DNA of 64,000 nt from Lacinutrix himadriensis (GTDB lineage Bacteria; Bacteroidota; Bacteroidia; Flavobacteriales; Flavobacteriaceae), in assembly GCF_001418105.1 (NCBI RefSeq), contig NZ_LIQI01000022.1, positions 558,001-622,000 on the forward strand, read 5' to 3'. Shown one piece after another: positions 26,715 through 36,669 of the stretch. Each line of letters starts with the position of its first letter. Within the stretch, counting starts at the first letter, position 1. Position numbers and translations under genes: made by a program. The notes beneath the pieces were generated by a model, which saw only the letters and a list, made by a program, of their open reading frames with translations, ran no database searches and was not told the origin of the DNA.

Positions 26715-28166
26715 TTAGTTTTTTGGGAAAGTTACCGTAAAAGTGGTACCTATTCCTAATTGTGATGTAAAGGTAATGCTTCCGTTATAAGTTTCCATAA
26801 TATTTTTAACCATCGCTAAACCTAATCCCATTCCGCTAGTTTTAGTCGTAAATTTTGGTTCAAATATTTTCAATTTATTCTCATCGGTAATTCCTATACC
26901 ATTATCGGAAACCGTAATTTTAATGACATTATTCTCTTCTAATACTTTTACAATAATTTCTGGCGTTTTATCTTTAGGAATTGCCTGAATACCATTTTTA
27001 ATTAAATTAGTAACCACTCTAATCAGTTGCGTTCTATCAAAATTAGCAATAATTTCTTCTCTATTGGAAGAAAACGTAATATAGTCTTCATTAAAAATAT
27101 CTAAAGAAAGATCTACAACTTCTACCACGTTTAGCATTTCGTTTTTCTGAGCAGGCATTTTTGCAAAGTTGGAAAATGCGGAAGCAATAGAACTCATAGT
27201 ATCAATTTGCTGAATTAAGGTCTTGCTATATTCGTCTAATTTTTGGTGTATATTTTCATCTGTAGGATCAAACTTACGCTGAAAACTCTGTACTGTTAAT
27301 CGCATTGGAGTTAACGGGTTTTTAATTTCGTGTGCCACTTGCTTTGCCATTTCTCGCCAAGCTTGTTCACGCTCACTAGTCGCTAATTGCACAGCACTTT
27401 CTTCAAGCTCATCTATCATACTATTGTATGATTTTACAAGTGCTGCAATTTCTACGGTTGCAGAATCAATTTCTATTTTTTGATTTCTTCTTTCTAACCT
27501 TGTTGTATTAATTTTATCACTAATGGTATTTAATGATTTTGTTATATATTTTGATAACACGTAAGCCAAAGCAATCGCCATTAACAACATAAACAAATAA
27601 GCAAAAGCTATTCGCTCTAAAAACTCGTTCAATTCTTTTGCTAAAAAATCATCATTCTCTAATAATGGTAAATTTAAAATTGCAATAGGCTTAGATTTTT
27701 GATCTTTTATATAAGTAAACGAAGATTGATACGTTTCACCACTTACTTTTCGTTTTAGAACAAGTCTATGCTCCACAGTATTAGCCAACGTATTTAAAAC
27801 TTCTGCATTTAAGCAGGTTTGAAGAGATTCTTGTGTTAAGGTTGCTATAGAAGATTTTAAAAGCTGACCATCTAAATCATATAAATTTATTGGTAAATCA
27901 TGTACAGAAGCAATTTTATAAATTTCTTCTTTAAAAATAAAAGGAAGCTTCTCTGTTTTAACTTCAAAGGAAGTTTCTTGAATTACAAAATCAATATGCC
28001 TTTTTATATTGGCTTCTTTACGCTCTAATCTTTGCTCGTGGTAGTCTTTAGTTTCTTCCTTGTTTTGATAAACAGCAACTCCTGTTATTAAAATAGAAGC
28101 TAAAAGCACCAAAAAAATCATGGCAATAAAGATACGAACTCGTAAAGACAGTTTTTTTAATTTCAT
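26715..28166 (-). CDS. membrane sensor histidine kinase (NtrY-like)
   Basis: A 483-residue inner-membrane kinase. A first helix (about residues 10-32) and a second (about 190-210) enclose a periplasmic sensor region. A HAMP-like linker follows, then the H-box HEIKNPLTPMRLTVQSF, the form typical of NtrY-type kinases. The ATPase domain has NLIKNGIQAI, DNGIGI and GMGLGLAMVKNI. No response regulator is adjacent, so its partner must be elsewhere. Short palindromes lie at both ends of the gene. Confidence 0.9.
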   Translation of the reverse strand: MKLKKLSLRVRIFIAMIFLVLLASILITGVAVYQNKEETKDYHEQRLERKEANIKRHIDFVIQETSFEVKTEKLPFIFKEEIYKIASVHDLPINLYDLDGQLLKSSIATLTQESLQTCLNAEVLNTLANTVEHRLVLKRKVSGETYQSSFTYIKDQKSKPIAILNLPLLENDDFLAKELNEFLERIAFAYLFMLLMAIALAYVLSKYITKSLNTISDKINTTRLERRNQKIEIDSATVEIAALVKSYNSMIDELEESAVQLATSEREQAWREMAKQVAHEIKNPLTPMRLTVQSFQRKFDPTDENIHQKLDEYSKTLIQQIDTMSSIASAFSNFAKMPAQKNEMLNVVEVVDLSLDIFNEDYITFSSNREEIIANFDRTQLIRVVTNLIKNGIQAIPKDKTPEIIVKVLEENNVIKITVSDNGIGITDENKLKIFEPKFTTKTSGMGLGLAMVKNIMETYNGSITFTSQLGIGTTFTVTFPKN

Positions 28167-28311
28167 AGAAAGGCCTGCATAAACAGGTATCTTAAATTAG
28201 TATTTGTAATTGTCTAAATATAACAATAATCACACCAAAAACCTTTTAGGTAAATCTCAATTTCCAATTACCATACTATAGGTTTTGGTTTTCCGGAATT
28301 ACACTTTGCAA

Positions 28312-28860
28312 TTATGCTTCCGGATTCTTGTTTCGTATATTTTTATAAACTTTAAAACCTAACATGAGTAATACACCAAGAATAAAAATACCTAGTACAC
28401 CAAAAATCCAATTAAAAGCACTTTTAAGTATTACAAGAAACACTACTGCAAATAAAATAAAGGTGGCTCCTTCGTTCCATAAACGCATAAAGTTGGATGT
28501 TTTTTTAACCACATCGTTTTGCAATTGTTTATAAAACTGATGGGTTTTTAAATGATAAATAATCAGTAAAACCACAAAGCTTAATTTGACATGCATCCAA
28601 GGCTGTTGCAACCAAACGGGTTGTAAAATGAGTAACCAAATTGCAAATCCCGTAGCCAAAATTGCAGATGGCCAGGTAATGATATTCCATAACCGTTTTG
28701 CCATTAACTTCAACTGTTTCCCAAGAATCTCTTTGTCTGGAGAAGGTTTATGAAATGCTTCAATTTGATACACAAACAATCTCGGAATATAAAATAATCC
28801 GGCAAACCAAGTGATTACAAAAATGAGATGTAGCGATTTTATGTAGTTGTAATACTCCAT
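28312..28860 (-). CDS. hemJ: HemJ-type protoporphyrinogen IX oxidase (CopD-like membrane protein)
   Basis: A 182-residue protein with about five membrane helices. The family N-terminus HLIFVITWFAGLFYIPRLFVY includes the conserved His. Later segments PWMHVKLSFVVLL and FMRLWNEGATF are also characteristic. HemJ oxidises protoporphyrinogen IX to protoporphyrin IX, the step directly before ferrochelatase, whose gene lies 7 bases upstream. I start at the ATG at 28860 (MEYYNYIKSLH); a 13-codon longer frame overlaps hemH and is less likely. Confidence 0.9.
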   Translation of the reverse strand: MEYYNYIKSLHLIFVITWFAGLFYIPRLFVYQIEAFHKPSPDKEILGKQLKLMAKRLWNIITWPSAILATGFAIWLLILQPVWLQQPWMHVKLSFVVLLIIYHLKTHQFYKQLQNDVVKKTSNFMRLWNEGATFILFAVVFLVILKSAFNWIFGVLGIFILGVLLMLGFKVYKNIRNKNPEA

Positions 28861-28867
28861 AGTTATA

Positions 28868-29899
28868 TTACGATAAAACTCCTTTTTCAGACCAACCATT
28901 TACCCATTTAGCAAGTAAAGAAACCCATGCATCATCATCATTTAAACAAGGAACGGTTGTAAAATCTTTTCCTCCCATTTCATGAAAAATCTCCTGACCT
29001 TCCATCGCAATCTCTTCTAAAGTTTCTAAACAATCACTTACAAAAGCTGGAGTTACAATAGCCATATTTTTCACGCCTTGTTTTCCTAAACGCTCAATAG
29101 TTCTATCGGTATAAGGTTGCAACCAAGGATCAAATCCTAATCTAGATTGAAAGGATGTAGAAAAAGCACCTTCCTTAAATCTTAATTTCTCCGCTACCAA
29201 ACGCGTAACTTCTAAACATTGATGTCTATAACAAAACTCATGTGCTTTGCTTGGTGTTGCACAACAACTACCATCTATTTTACAATGTGATTTTGTAACG
29301 TCACTTTTTCTAATATGTCTTTCTGGAACACCATGATACGAAAACAATACATGATCATAGTTTTTATCTTCTAAATGCCTTGCAATGCTATTGGACAACA
29401 CTTCAATATAATCTGGCTTGTTGTAAAATGCAGGAACAGATGTTATTTTTATATTCGGAAAAAACTTTTGACGTAGTTTTTCTGCTAAAACAGTAATGGT
29501 TTCTGTGGTTGCCATCGCGAATTGTGGATATAGCGGAAAAAGTAAAACCTCATCCACACCTTTATCTATCAATTCTTGAATTCCTTTTTTAATAGTCATC
29601 GTTCCGTAACGCATAGCTAAAGCCACAGGCATTTCGGTCTCCTTTTGTAATTTTTTTTGAAGTCTTTCAGAAAGTACAATAAGTGGAGAGCCTTCTTCCC
29701 ACCATATCTTTTTATAGGCTGCTGCAGATGCTTTTGGTCTTGTGTTTAAAATAATACCTTTCACTAAAGCTGTTCTTGCTAAAACAGGTATATCGATAAC
29801 ACGTTCATCCATTAAGAATTCTCCTAAATACTTTTTAACGTCTTTAGGTTCTGGACTTTCTGGAGAACCTAGATTTACTAATAATATTCCTTTACTCAT
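28868..29899 (-). CDS. hemH: ferrochelatase HemH
   Basis: A 343-residue enzyme that inserts Fe(II) into protoporphyrin IX, the last step of protoheme synthesis. The N-terminal LLVNLGSPESP, the catalytic His in FSYHGVPERHIRK and the Cys-rich stretch around CKIDGSCCATPSKAHEFCYRHQC are seen, the latter matching the metal-binding insert of many Bacteroidota ferrochelatases. The distal acidic/aromatic patch LGFDPWLQPYT is intact. It is co-transcribed with hemJ and divergent from the rest of the heme genes across an AraC-type regulator. Confidence 0.95.
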   Translation of the reverse strand: MSKGILLVNLGSPESPEPKDVKKYLGEFLMDERVIDIPVLARTALVKGIILNTRPKASAAAYKKIWWEEGSPLIVLSERLQKKLQKETEMPVALAMRYGTMTIKKGIQELIDKGVDEVLLFPLYPQFAMATTETITVLAEKLRQKFFPNIKITSVPAFYNKPDYIEVLSNSIARHLEDKNYDHVLFSYHGVPERHIRKSDVTKSHCKIDGSCCATPSKAHEFCYRHQCLEVTRLVAEKLRFKEGAFSTSFQSRLGFDPWLQPYTDRTIERLGKQGVKNMAIVTPAFVSDCLETLEEIAMEGQEIFHEMGGKDFTTVPCLNDDDAWVSLLAKWVNGWSEKGVLS

Positions 29900-29932
29900 T
29901 ATATTATAATTACCACAAAAGTGGAAAGTTTA

Positions 29933-30829
29933 TTAATTTACAGATTGTATATATTTTTTCGGAGTCGTCCCGTACTTCTTCTTAAAAGCAGCAATAAAAT
30001 GACTGGATGTGCTATACCCTACTTTTAATCCGACTTCATTTACATTATGATCGCCAGATTCTAATAGTTTTCTGGCTACTTCCATTTTATAGTCTAATAA
30101 AAAGCTAAATACAGAATCGCCATAGATTTGCTTAAATCCTTCTTTAAGCTTTTTTAAACTTAAAGAAATCTCATCTGCTAACTCTTGCAAACTTGGTGGC
30201 TCAGCCATTCTAGATATCATAATATCTTTTGCTTTTCGTATTTTAATCACATTGGTTTCGTCTACCAAAAACGGACATTGCTCTACATTTGCATCTTCAT
30301 TTCTATTAAAATACAAGCTTAAAAGTTCGTAGGCCTTTCCTTTAAAATAAAGGTTTTTAATAGATTGGTTTAAGTTATAATGTATCAATTGATTTAAGAC
30401 AATAGACATGGAAGGGCTAATTTTTCCGTCTTTATAATATTTTTTGTCCTTATTATCATCACTTAAAAACGTGATATAATCTGCTTCCTGACTAAATAAA
30501 CCATGGAATTTTTTAATTGAAATCAAAAGGGAAACCAACCAAGTATTTGCATCTACCTGTAAATGAATGGGTAAATCGCGTTGCGGATTATACAAAAGCA
30601 AAGAAGTTTCGTCTTGTATATTTAAAGTATAGCTTCCGTTATTAAACAAAAAAGCAGCAGCACCTTTAATACAAAAATGAAACTGAATAAAACTACTATC
30701 AATCTCTCGTTCTAGCGTTTCAACTAATTGACTTTCATTTTGGTAGCTTAGCACAAAAAAACCATCATCTACTTCTGTTTCATTAAAAGTACCTCTAGCG
30801 ACATTTTTCAAAGTAGTATTCTCTTTCAT
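29933..30829 (-). CDS. AraC-family transcriptional regulator in the heme cluster
   Basis: A 298-residue regulator. The N-terminal half is a ligand-binding beta domain without obvious homology. The C-terminal part holds two helix-turn-helices (PSLQELADEISLSLKKLKEGF and VNEVGLKVGYSTSSHFIAAF) and the closing YGTTPKKYI. The organisation resembles the PchR/siderophore-type regulators of Bacteroidota. I choose the ATG at 30829. It is flanked by hemH on one side and hemA on the other, and a 16-bp palindrome lies in the hemA promoter region, so control of heme synthesis is likely but inferred. Confidence 0.88.
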   Translation of the reverse strand: MKENTTLKNVARGTFNETEVDDGFFVLSYQNESQLVETLEREIDSSFIQFHFCIKGAAAFLFNNGSYTLNIQDETSLLLYNPQRDLPIHLQVDANTWLVSLLISIKKFHGLFSQEADYITFLSDDNKDKKYYKDGKISPSMSIVLNQLIHYNLNQSIKNLYFKGKAYELLSLYFNRNEDANVEQCPFLVDETNVIKIRKAKDIMISRMAEPPSLQELADEISLSLKKLKEGFKQIYGDSVFSFLLDYKMEVARKLLESGDHNVNEVGLKVGYSTSSHFIAAFKKKYGTTPKKYIQSVN

Positions 30830-30949
30830 TTTAAAATTCTTATTTAGAATAGTTCTAAACAATAGCATCAAAAAGGGTTGCTATTACTGCAAAAGTATGA
30901 CATTTATCATATATTATTTAAAAATAGTACTAAAAAACCACAAACGACA

Positions 30950-30965
30950 CTAAAAGTTCTTTTAG
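30950..30965. promoter_or_regulatory. palindrome CTAAAAG-TT-CTTTTAG upstream of hemA
   Basis: A perfect 7-bp inverted repeat with a 2-base centre, 26 bases before the hemA -7 box, between divergent araC-type and hemA genes. It is a candidate operator, probably for the AraC-family protein. Confidence 0.45.
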
Positions 30966-30991
30966 CGTTACTTTTATCCGCATAAGCGTTC

Positions 30992-30999
30992 TATTTTTG
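30992..30999 (+). promoter_or_regulatory. -7 promoter box (TATTTTTG) of the hemA operon
   Basis: TATTTTTG fits TAnnTTTG, 23 bases before the ATG of hemA. Confidence 0.55.
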
Positions 31000-31022
31000 T
31001 CCGGTAACATCCAAATCAGGTA

Positions 31023-32285
31023 ATGGAGCAATACAATATTTCTAAAGGCAATTCATTTTACGCAATTGGTCTAAGCTACAAAAAAGCAGATGCCGAAATA
31101 CGTGGACATTTTAGTTTAGACGCACAATCTAAAATAAAGTTGCTAGAACAAGCAAAACAAGAAGGTGTTGAAAGCCTTGTGGTAACATCTACATGTAACC
31201 GAACCGAAATTTACGGATTCGCACAACATCCTTTTCAACTTATAAAATTACTTTGTGACAATACAAAAGGTACTGTCGAAGAATTTCAAAAAGTAGCATT
31301 TGTCTTAAAAAACAAAGATGCTATTTCGCACATGTTTCGTGTTGGCTCTGGATTAGATAGTCAGATTTTAGGAGATTTTGAAATTATTGGTCAGTTAAAA
31401 CACGCTGCTTCCCAATCTAAAAAGGAAGGTTTATTAAATCATTTTTCAGAACGTTTAGTAAATGCGGTTATTCAAGCAAGTAAACGTATTAAAACCGAAA
31501 CAAGCATTTCAACAGGAGCAACTTCTGTTTCCTATGCTTCGGTACAGTATATTTTAAATGAAGTGGAAAACATTTCGCAAAAAAACATTCTGCTTTTCGG
31601 AACAGGAAAAATTGGTAGAAACACTTGCGAAAACTTAGTAAAACATTCACAAAACGAACAAATTACTTTAATTAATAGAACCAAAGATAAAGCGGAAGCT
31701 ATTGCTGGAAAATTCAACCTTGTGGTTAAGGATTACAGCAATTTACAAGAAGAAATTCAAACTTCTGATATCTTAATTGTTGCCACTGGTGCGCAAATGC
31801 CAACGGTTGACAAACATATTATACAAAATAAAAAACCACTTCTAATTTTAGATTTATCGATACCTAAAAACGTAAACGAGAACGTAAACGAATTAGAAAA
31901 TATTACTTTAGTACATCTCGATCATTTATCTAAAATAACAGATGACACTTTAGAAAATCGCAAGCTAGACATTCCACTTGCAGAAATAATTATTGAAGAA
32001 GTTAAGACAGAATTTAATGCTTGGTTAGAAACTAGAAAGTTTGCTCCAACCATTAAAGCTTTAAAGCTAAAATTAAATGATTTTAAAGTTGCAGAATTAG
32101 ATACGCAACGTAAAAAAATGAATAATTTTAACGAAGAACAAGCCGAATTAATTAGCAATAATATTATTCAAAAAATAACAAATCATTTTGCGCATCACTT
32201 AAAAGATGATGCTATATCTACAGACGAAAGTCTAGAACTAATAAAAAAAGTGTTTCAATTAGAAACATCCTCAACAAATGTCTAA
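31023..32285 (+). CDS. hemA: glutamyl-tRNA reductase HemA
   Basis: A 420-residue enzyme that reduces glutamyl-tRNA to glutamate-1-semialdehyde, the committed step of tetrapyrrole synthesis by the C5 route. The active-site Cys is in STCNRTEIYG. The substrate segment SGLDSQILGDFEIIGQ, the NADPH-binding GTGKIGRNTCENL and a C-terminal dimerisation helix are present. It overlaps hemCD by 8 bases. hemL, needed for the next step, is not in the window. Confidence 0.95.
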   Translation: MEQYNISKGNSFYAIGLSYKKADAEIRGHFSLDAQSKIKLLEQAKQEGVESLVVTSTCNRTEIYGFAQHPFQLIKLLCDNTKGTVEEFQKVAFVLKNKDAISHMFRVGSGLDSQILGDFEIIGQLKHAASQSKKEGLLNHFSERLVNAVIQASKRIKTETSISTGATSVSYASVQYILNEVENISQKNILLFGTGKIGRNTCENLVKHSQNEQITLINRTKDKAEAIAGKFNLVVKDYSNLQEEIQTSDILIVATGAQMPTVDKHIIQNKKPLLILDLSIPKNVNENVNELENITLVHLDHLSKITDDTLENRKLDIPLAEIIIEEVKTEFNAWLETRKFAPTIKALKLKLNDFKVAELDTQRKKMNNFNEEQAELISNNIIQKITNHFAHHLKDDAISTDESLELIKKVFQLETSSTNV

Positions 32286-33861
32286 AACAATTAGAATTGG
32301 TACTCGCGATAGCGAACTTGCACTATACCAAGCAAAAATAGTAAAAAGCCAATTAGAACACCTTGGTCACAACGTAGTATTAGTTCCTGTAAAATCTACA
32401 GGAGATTTACAACTAAACAAACCATTATACGAATTAGGAATAACTGGAATTTTTACTAAAACTCTAGATATCGCTATGCTAAATGGTGATATAGATATTG
32501 CAGTTCACTCTTTAAAAGATGTACCAACGCTTTTACCAAAAGGCATTGTACAAGCCGCTGTTTTAAAACGTGGTAACGTACGTGATACTTTGGTTTACAA
32601 AACAACAGAAGAGTTTTTAGGTGCACGTGAAGCCGTAATTGCAACAAGCAGTTTACGTAGAAAAGCACAATGGCTAAACCGTTACCCAACACATACTATC
32701 GAAGATATTCGTGGTAATGTAAATACGCGTTTGCAAAAACTAGACGATACAGAACATTTTGATGCAGCCATTTTTGCAGCAGCAGGAATTGGTCGTTTAG
32801 AATTACGCCCAGAAACCGCTGTAAATTTAGAATGGATGATTCCTGCAGCAGGACAAGGAGCTATCGTAGTTGTTGCGTTGGAAGAAGATGAAGAAACAAG
32901 AGCTATTTTAAACGAAATTAACGACGAAGAAACACAAACGTGTACGCAAATTGAGCGTGAGTTTTTAAATCGTTTAGAAGGTGGATGTTCTGCACCAATT
33001 GGTGCATTATGCTACATAAAAGAAGAAGAAATACACTTTGATGGTATTTTATTAAGTCCTAACGGAAGTAAAAAAATAACCGTACAACGTGTAAAAAAAT
33101 TAGGAGAACATCATGATATGGCAGCATGGTGTGCAGACTATGTTATAGAAAAAGGTGGAAAACGTTTAATGGATTCCATACAAGAATCTAGCAAACCAAC
33201 TACCGTATATTCTACAAAATCCTTTACCGAAGACCAACGTTTATTAGTAAACGAAAATCTTGGTGTAGAAAGTTCCGATTTTGTAAAAATAAGCACCAAT
33301 AGATTAAAACCACAAGTGGTTAGAAATCCGATCCAAAATGTGGTGATTACAAGTAAAAACGCAGTTGAAGCATTACTTCAAAACTTTTCTGCTGTCGAGT
33401 TACAATTCCAAAACATTTACTGTGTCGGACGTAGAACAAAACGTTTAGTAGAAAAACGTATTGGTGAAGTAAAGCATACAGAACCTAATGCTAAAAAGCT
33501 TGCCGAATACTTAGTTGAATATATAGAAGGAACCGAAGTTACTTATTTCTGTAGCGATTTACGTTTAGATGCACTTCCTACTATTTTAGAAGAAAACAAT
33601 ATTACGGTAAACGAAATTGAAGCATACCAAACCAAATTGGATGCTGTAAAACTAGCAGATACTGTAGAAGCAGTTCTATTTTATAGTCCATCTACAGTAC
33701 AAAGTTTTAAGCAAGAAAATAATGTTTCAGATAACATGATTGCTTTTTGTATTGGAGAAACTACAGCACAAGAAGCTAAAAAACACTTTAAAGATATACG
33801 TATTGCTAAGGTCCCCACAGTAGAAAGTGTGATCCAATTAGTAAACGAGCACTATATTTAA
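32278..33861 (+). CDS. hemC: HemC-HemD fusion: hydroxymethylbilane synthase / uroporphyrinogen-III synthase
   Basis: A 527-residue bifunctional protein. Residues 1-305 are hydroxymethylbilane synthase: GTRDSELALYQA, HSLKDVPTLLPKG, IATSSLRRKAQ, RGNVNTRL, and the dipyrromethane cofactor Cys237 in EGGCSAPIG. Residues ~330-527 form the two lobes of uroporphyrinogen-III synthase (VVITSKNAVEAL, IYCVGRRTKRL, VLFYSPSTVQSF, AFCIGETTAQEA). Fusion lets the unstable linear tetrapyrrole pass directly to ring closure. Fused hemCD genes are known in Bacteroidota. It overlaps hemA at its start. Confidence 0.94.
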   Translation: MSKTIRIGTRDSELALYQAKIVKSQLEHLGHNVVLVPVKSTGDLQLNKPLYELGITGIFTKTLDIAMLNGDIDIAVHSLKDVPTLLPKGIVQAAVLKRGNVRDTLVYKTTEEFLGAREAVIATSSLRRKAQWLNRYPTHTIEDIRGNVNTRLQKLDDTEHFDAAIFAAAGIGRLELRPETAVNLEWMIPAAGQGAIVVVALEEDEETRAILNEINDEETQTCTQIEREFLNRLEGGCSAPIGALCYIKEEEIHFDGILLSPNGSKKITVQRVKKLGEHHDMAAWCADYVIEKGGKRLMDSIQESSKPTTVYSTKSFTEDQRLLVNENLGVESSDFVKISTNRLKPQVVRNPIQNVVITSKNAVEALLQNFSAVELQFQNIYCVGRRTKRLVEKRIGEVKHTEPNAKKLAEYLVEYIEGTEVTYFCSDLRLDALPTILEENNITVNEIEAYQTKLDAVKLADTVEAVLFYSPSTVQSFKQENNVSDNMIAFCIGETTAQEAKKHFKDIRIAKVPTVESVIQLVNEHYI

Positions 33862-33867
33862 TAGCTG

Positions 33868-33992
33868 TCATTACGAGGAACGCTGTGACGTGGTAATCTC
33901 TTCAATAACAGATTGCCAAAGTAAACATATTTGTTTCGCAATGACCATTGAAATCAAGTTGAATTAAAAATATTTCCGCTTTCGCAGGAATG
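33868..33992. repeat. non-coding interspersed repeat segment between hemCD and hemE
   Basis: TCATTACGAGGAACGC...GGTAATCT...AGATTGCC...TTCGCAATGACC is a type of intergenic repeat often seen in Flavobacteriaceae. It is followed at 33972-33992 by an imperfect member of the ATTCCTGC/GCAGGAAT palindrome family just ahead of hemE. Confidence 0.55.
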
Positions 33993-34000
33993 ACAAAAAT

Positions 34001-35029
34001 ATGAGTATAAAAAACGATTTATTTTTAAGAGCATTAAAAGGAGAAATAGTAGAACGTCCACCAGTTTGGATGATGCGTCAAGCAGGTCGTTATCTTCCAG
34101 AATTCATGGAGATAAAGGCTAAGTATGATTTCTTTACACGTTGCCAAACTCCAGAATTAGCAAGTGAAATCACAGTACAACCCATTCGTAGATTCGGAAT
34201 GGATGCTGCCATTTTATTCTGTGATATTTTAGTGATTCCACAAGCAATGAATATTGAGGTACAAATGAAACCTAACTTTGGTCCATATTTACCAAACCCT
34301 ATTCGCTCACAAAAAGATGTCGATACGGTAATCGTTCCCGACGTAAAAGAAAGCTTAAGCTACGTTTACGATGCCATCAAAATGACTAAGGAAAAACTAA
34401 ACGATGATATTCCATTAATTGGTTTTGCAGGTTCTCCATGGACCATCCTTTGCTATTGTGTACAAGGACAAGGAAGTAAAAACTTTGACAAAGCCAAAGA
34501 ATTTTGCTTTACCAATCCGGTTGCTGCACATCAATTATTACAAAAAATTACAGACACAACCATCGCTTACTTAAAAGAAAAAGTAAAAGCAGGTGTTAAT
34601 GCGGTTCAAGTATTCGATTCTTGGGGAGGCATGCTTTCTCCAGTAGATTATCAAGAATTTTCTTGGCAATATATCCAACAAATTATCGATGCTTTAAAAG
34701 ACGAAACTCCAGTGATCGCATTTGGTAAAGGATGTTGGTTTGCTCTTGGTGAAATGGCAAAATCTGGCGCTGCAGCTTTAGGTGTAGACTGGACATGCTC
34801 GGCAAGAAACGCACGTTATTTAACTGGTGGAAACATTACGCTTCAAGGTAATTTTGATCCAACCCGTTTATTTTCGCCTCCTGCAGAAATCAAGAAAATG
34901 GTACACCAAATGATTAACGAATTTGGTAAAGACAAGTACATTGTAAATCTAGGTCATGGTATTTTACCAAACATTCCGTTAGAAAATGCCAAAGCTTTTA
35001 TTGATGCAGTAAAAGAGTATAAAGCATAA
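34001..35029 (+). CDS. hemE: uroporphyrinogen decarboxylase HemE
   Basis: A 342-residue enzyme that removes four carboxyl groups from uroporphyrinogen III to give coproporphyrinogen III. The N-terminal signature [15 protein letters not shown], the substrate aspartate in [20 protein letters not shown] and the C-terminal [15 protein letters not shown] are complete. It follows hemCD after 139 bases of repeat-containing DNA, and the product is the substrate of HemF encoded downstream. Confidence 0.96.
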   Translation: MSIKNDLFLRALKGEIVERPPVWMMRQAGRYLPEFMEIKAKYDFFTRCQTPELASEITVQPIRRFGMDAAILFCDILVIPQAMNIEVQMKPNFGPYLPNPIRSQKDVDTVIVPDVKESLSYVYDAIKMTKEKLNDDIPLIGFAGSPWTILCYCVQGQGSKNFDKAKEFCFTNPVAAHQLLQKITDTTIAYLKEKVKAGVNAVQVFDSWGGMLSPVDYQEFSWQYIQQIIDALKDETPVIAFGKGCWFALGEMAKSGAAALGVDWTCSARNARYLTGGNITLQGNFDPTRLFSPPAEIKKMVHQMINEFGKDKYIVNLGHGILPNIPLENAKAFIDAVKEYKA

Positions 35030-35371
35030 AATAATTTGGGCGTTACCTACTTTTTTCAGTAACATCTAGTTGCTAATTACTACTTATAGTTATAAAAAAG
35101 TAGGTCGCGCTTTCCGCAGTCGCTTTTTATTTGCTTTTAATAGCAAAAAAAGAGCTTCAACAAATGCTTCAATCGCTAACGCAACGCTTGGTTTTAAAAC
35201 CAATTTAATTTTAAAATAGTGTATTATTAATTTGGATTATTTTTTAATCAAATGAGATAGAAAATCAAAGCATAGCATTAGTTACGGTTTTATTTTATAT
35301 TGAAATATGGATGAAAAAGAAACTAATTATATAGACTCTTTTACGGTTAAATTGGTTCAAGAATAAAGACT
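35030..35371. other. 342-base intergenic region with a degenerate interspersed repeat and a 19-codon frame
   Basis: Bases ~35037-35200 (GGGCGTTACCTAC...GTCGCGCTTTCCGC...TCAATCGCTAACGCAACGC) look like a decayed copy of a long intergenic repeat common in Flavobacteriaceae. A tiny frame at 35307-35366 (19 residues, MDEKETNYIDSFTVKLVQE) ends five bases before the EI24 gene. It could be a leader peptide or chance. Confidence 0.5.
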
Positions 35372-36124
35372 ATGGTTAAAAACATACTAAAAGGCTTAAA
35401 AGCATACGCAAACAGTTTCGCATTAATTTCTGAATTAAAACTTTGGAAATTCTTTTTCATACCAATAATTATCAGCTTAGTAACCGCAACCATAATAGGT
35501 ATTACCGCTTATGGCTTATCCGATAATGTTGGTAATTTCATTGCAAAAATTTGGTTTTGGGAATGGGGAAAAGAAACCTTCACCTCTATTTCTACCGTTA
35601 TTGGTGGAATAACCGTTCTAGCCATTGGTTTAATTGTTTACAAACACATTATCATGGCACTTTCTGCGCCATTTATGAGTCCGGTTTCCGAGAAAATTGA
35701 AGCACACTTAACAGGAATAGCAAACCACGCCCATCGTAAAACTTCTTTTAAAGAACAGTTATGGCGAGGAATTCGTATCAATATTCGAAATCTAGGAAAA
35801 GAACTTTTGTTCACCGTTCCGCTATTAGTACTTAAGTTTATTCCTGTAGTCAATATATTCTCCACCGTTTTATTGTTTTTATTACAAGCATATTACGCAG
35901 GTTTTGGTAATATGGACTACACGTTAGAGAGACATTTTAATTATAAAGAAAGTATTCAGTTTATTAGAAAAAACCGAGGCATCGCTATAGGAAACGGAAT
36001 CGTTTTTATGCTCTTTTTATTAATTCCAGTAATTGGTGTAATTTTGGTTTTACCGCTTAGTGTTACTGCCGCTTCCATAAGTACAGTACAACTATTAAAA
36101 CCGGAAACAGAAACTTTAAACTAA
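35372..36124 (+). CDS. EI24/CysZ-like integral membrane protein
   Basis: A 250-residue protein with about six hydrophobic segments and the EI24 family features: LKLWKFFFIPIIISL near the start, APFMSPVSEKIE in the middle and YTLERHFNYKESI before the last pair of helices. CysZ of this fold is a sulfate transporter, but most EI24 members are uncharacterised. A gene of this type is often found inside Flavobacteriia heme clusters, so a transport role linked to heme metabolism is possible. Its last base is the first base of the next start codon. Confidence 0.85.
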   Translation: MVKNILKGLKAYANSFALISELKLWKFFFIPIIISLVTATIIGITAYGLSDNVGNFIAKIWFWEWGKETFTSISTVIGGITVLAIGLIVYKHIIMALSAPFMSPVSEKIEAHLTGIANHAHRKTSFKEQLWRGIRINIRNLGKELLFTVPLLVLKFIPVVNIFSTVLLFLLQAYYAGFGNMDYTLERHFNYKESIQFIRKNRGIAIGNGIVFMLFLLIPVIGVILVLPLSVTAASISTVQLLKPETETLN

Positions 36125-36669
36125 TGACTTTACAATTTGATGATTTCGAAATTAATCCGATCCATAGCGGAGACGCTTGGAAGCTTTGTGATTTCATGGT
36201 CGCAAATGAAGATCGGTTTAAACGCTATTTTCCTGGAACTTTAGCCGAAAATGCAACACCAACTTTAGCCAAACTGTTTACAGAAAAGAAAGTCAAGCAA
36301 TTGGAGAAGAAAGAAGAATATCTATTCACTTTAAAACATTCTAAAACTAGAGAATTAGTAGGAATAATCTATATTAAAGAACTAGATCACACCATAAAAC
36401 AAGGGGAATTTGCCTATTGCATTGGCTATCCTTTTAAAGGGAAAAAACTAATTACCAATGCGGTAAAATTATTATCAGAATACGCTTTTAATCATTTAGA
36501 CATAAAAACACTTCAAATCATTGCACATAAAGACAATTTACCGAGTGTAAACGTGGCTTTAAACAATGGCTTTGTTTGGCAAAAAACGTTAGAGAAAGAA
36601 TTCACTCCAACTAATGAAAGTCCGTTAGACATGGAGTTATACGAATTATACAGACCTAGCAGGTTTTAA
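36124..36669 (+). CDS. GNAT-family N-acetyltransferase (RimJ/RimL-like), C-terminus encoded by a REP element
   Basis: A 181-residue acetyltransferase. The acetyl-CoA-binding core is weakly visible around EFAYCIGYPFKGKKLITNAVKL and LQIIAHKDNLPSVNVALNNGF, typical of RimJ-like enzymes. It starts at TAATG, overlapping the EI24 stop. The final residues RPSRF and the stop codon are encoded by the left arm of the REP hairpin at 36652-36684. The original C-terminus was therefore probably replaced or extended when the REP/RAYT element arrived. The substrate is unknown. Confidence 0.82.
   Translation: MTLQFDDFEINPIHSGDAWKLCDFMVANEDRFKRYFPGTLAENATPTLAKLFTEKKVKQLEKKEEYLFTLKHSKTRELVGIIYIKELDHTIKQGEFAYCIGYPFKGKKLITNAVKLLSEYAFNHLDIKTLQIIAHKDNLPSVNVALNNGFVWQKTLEKEFTPTNESPLDMELYELYRPSRF

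Noticed and set aside
31922-32158. 78-codon minus-strand frame inside hemA
   Set aside because: Antisense shadow of hemA with no promoter or homology.
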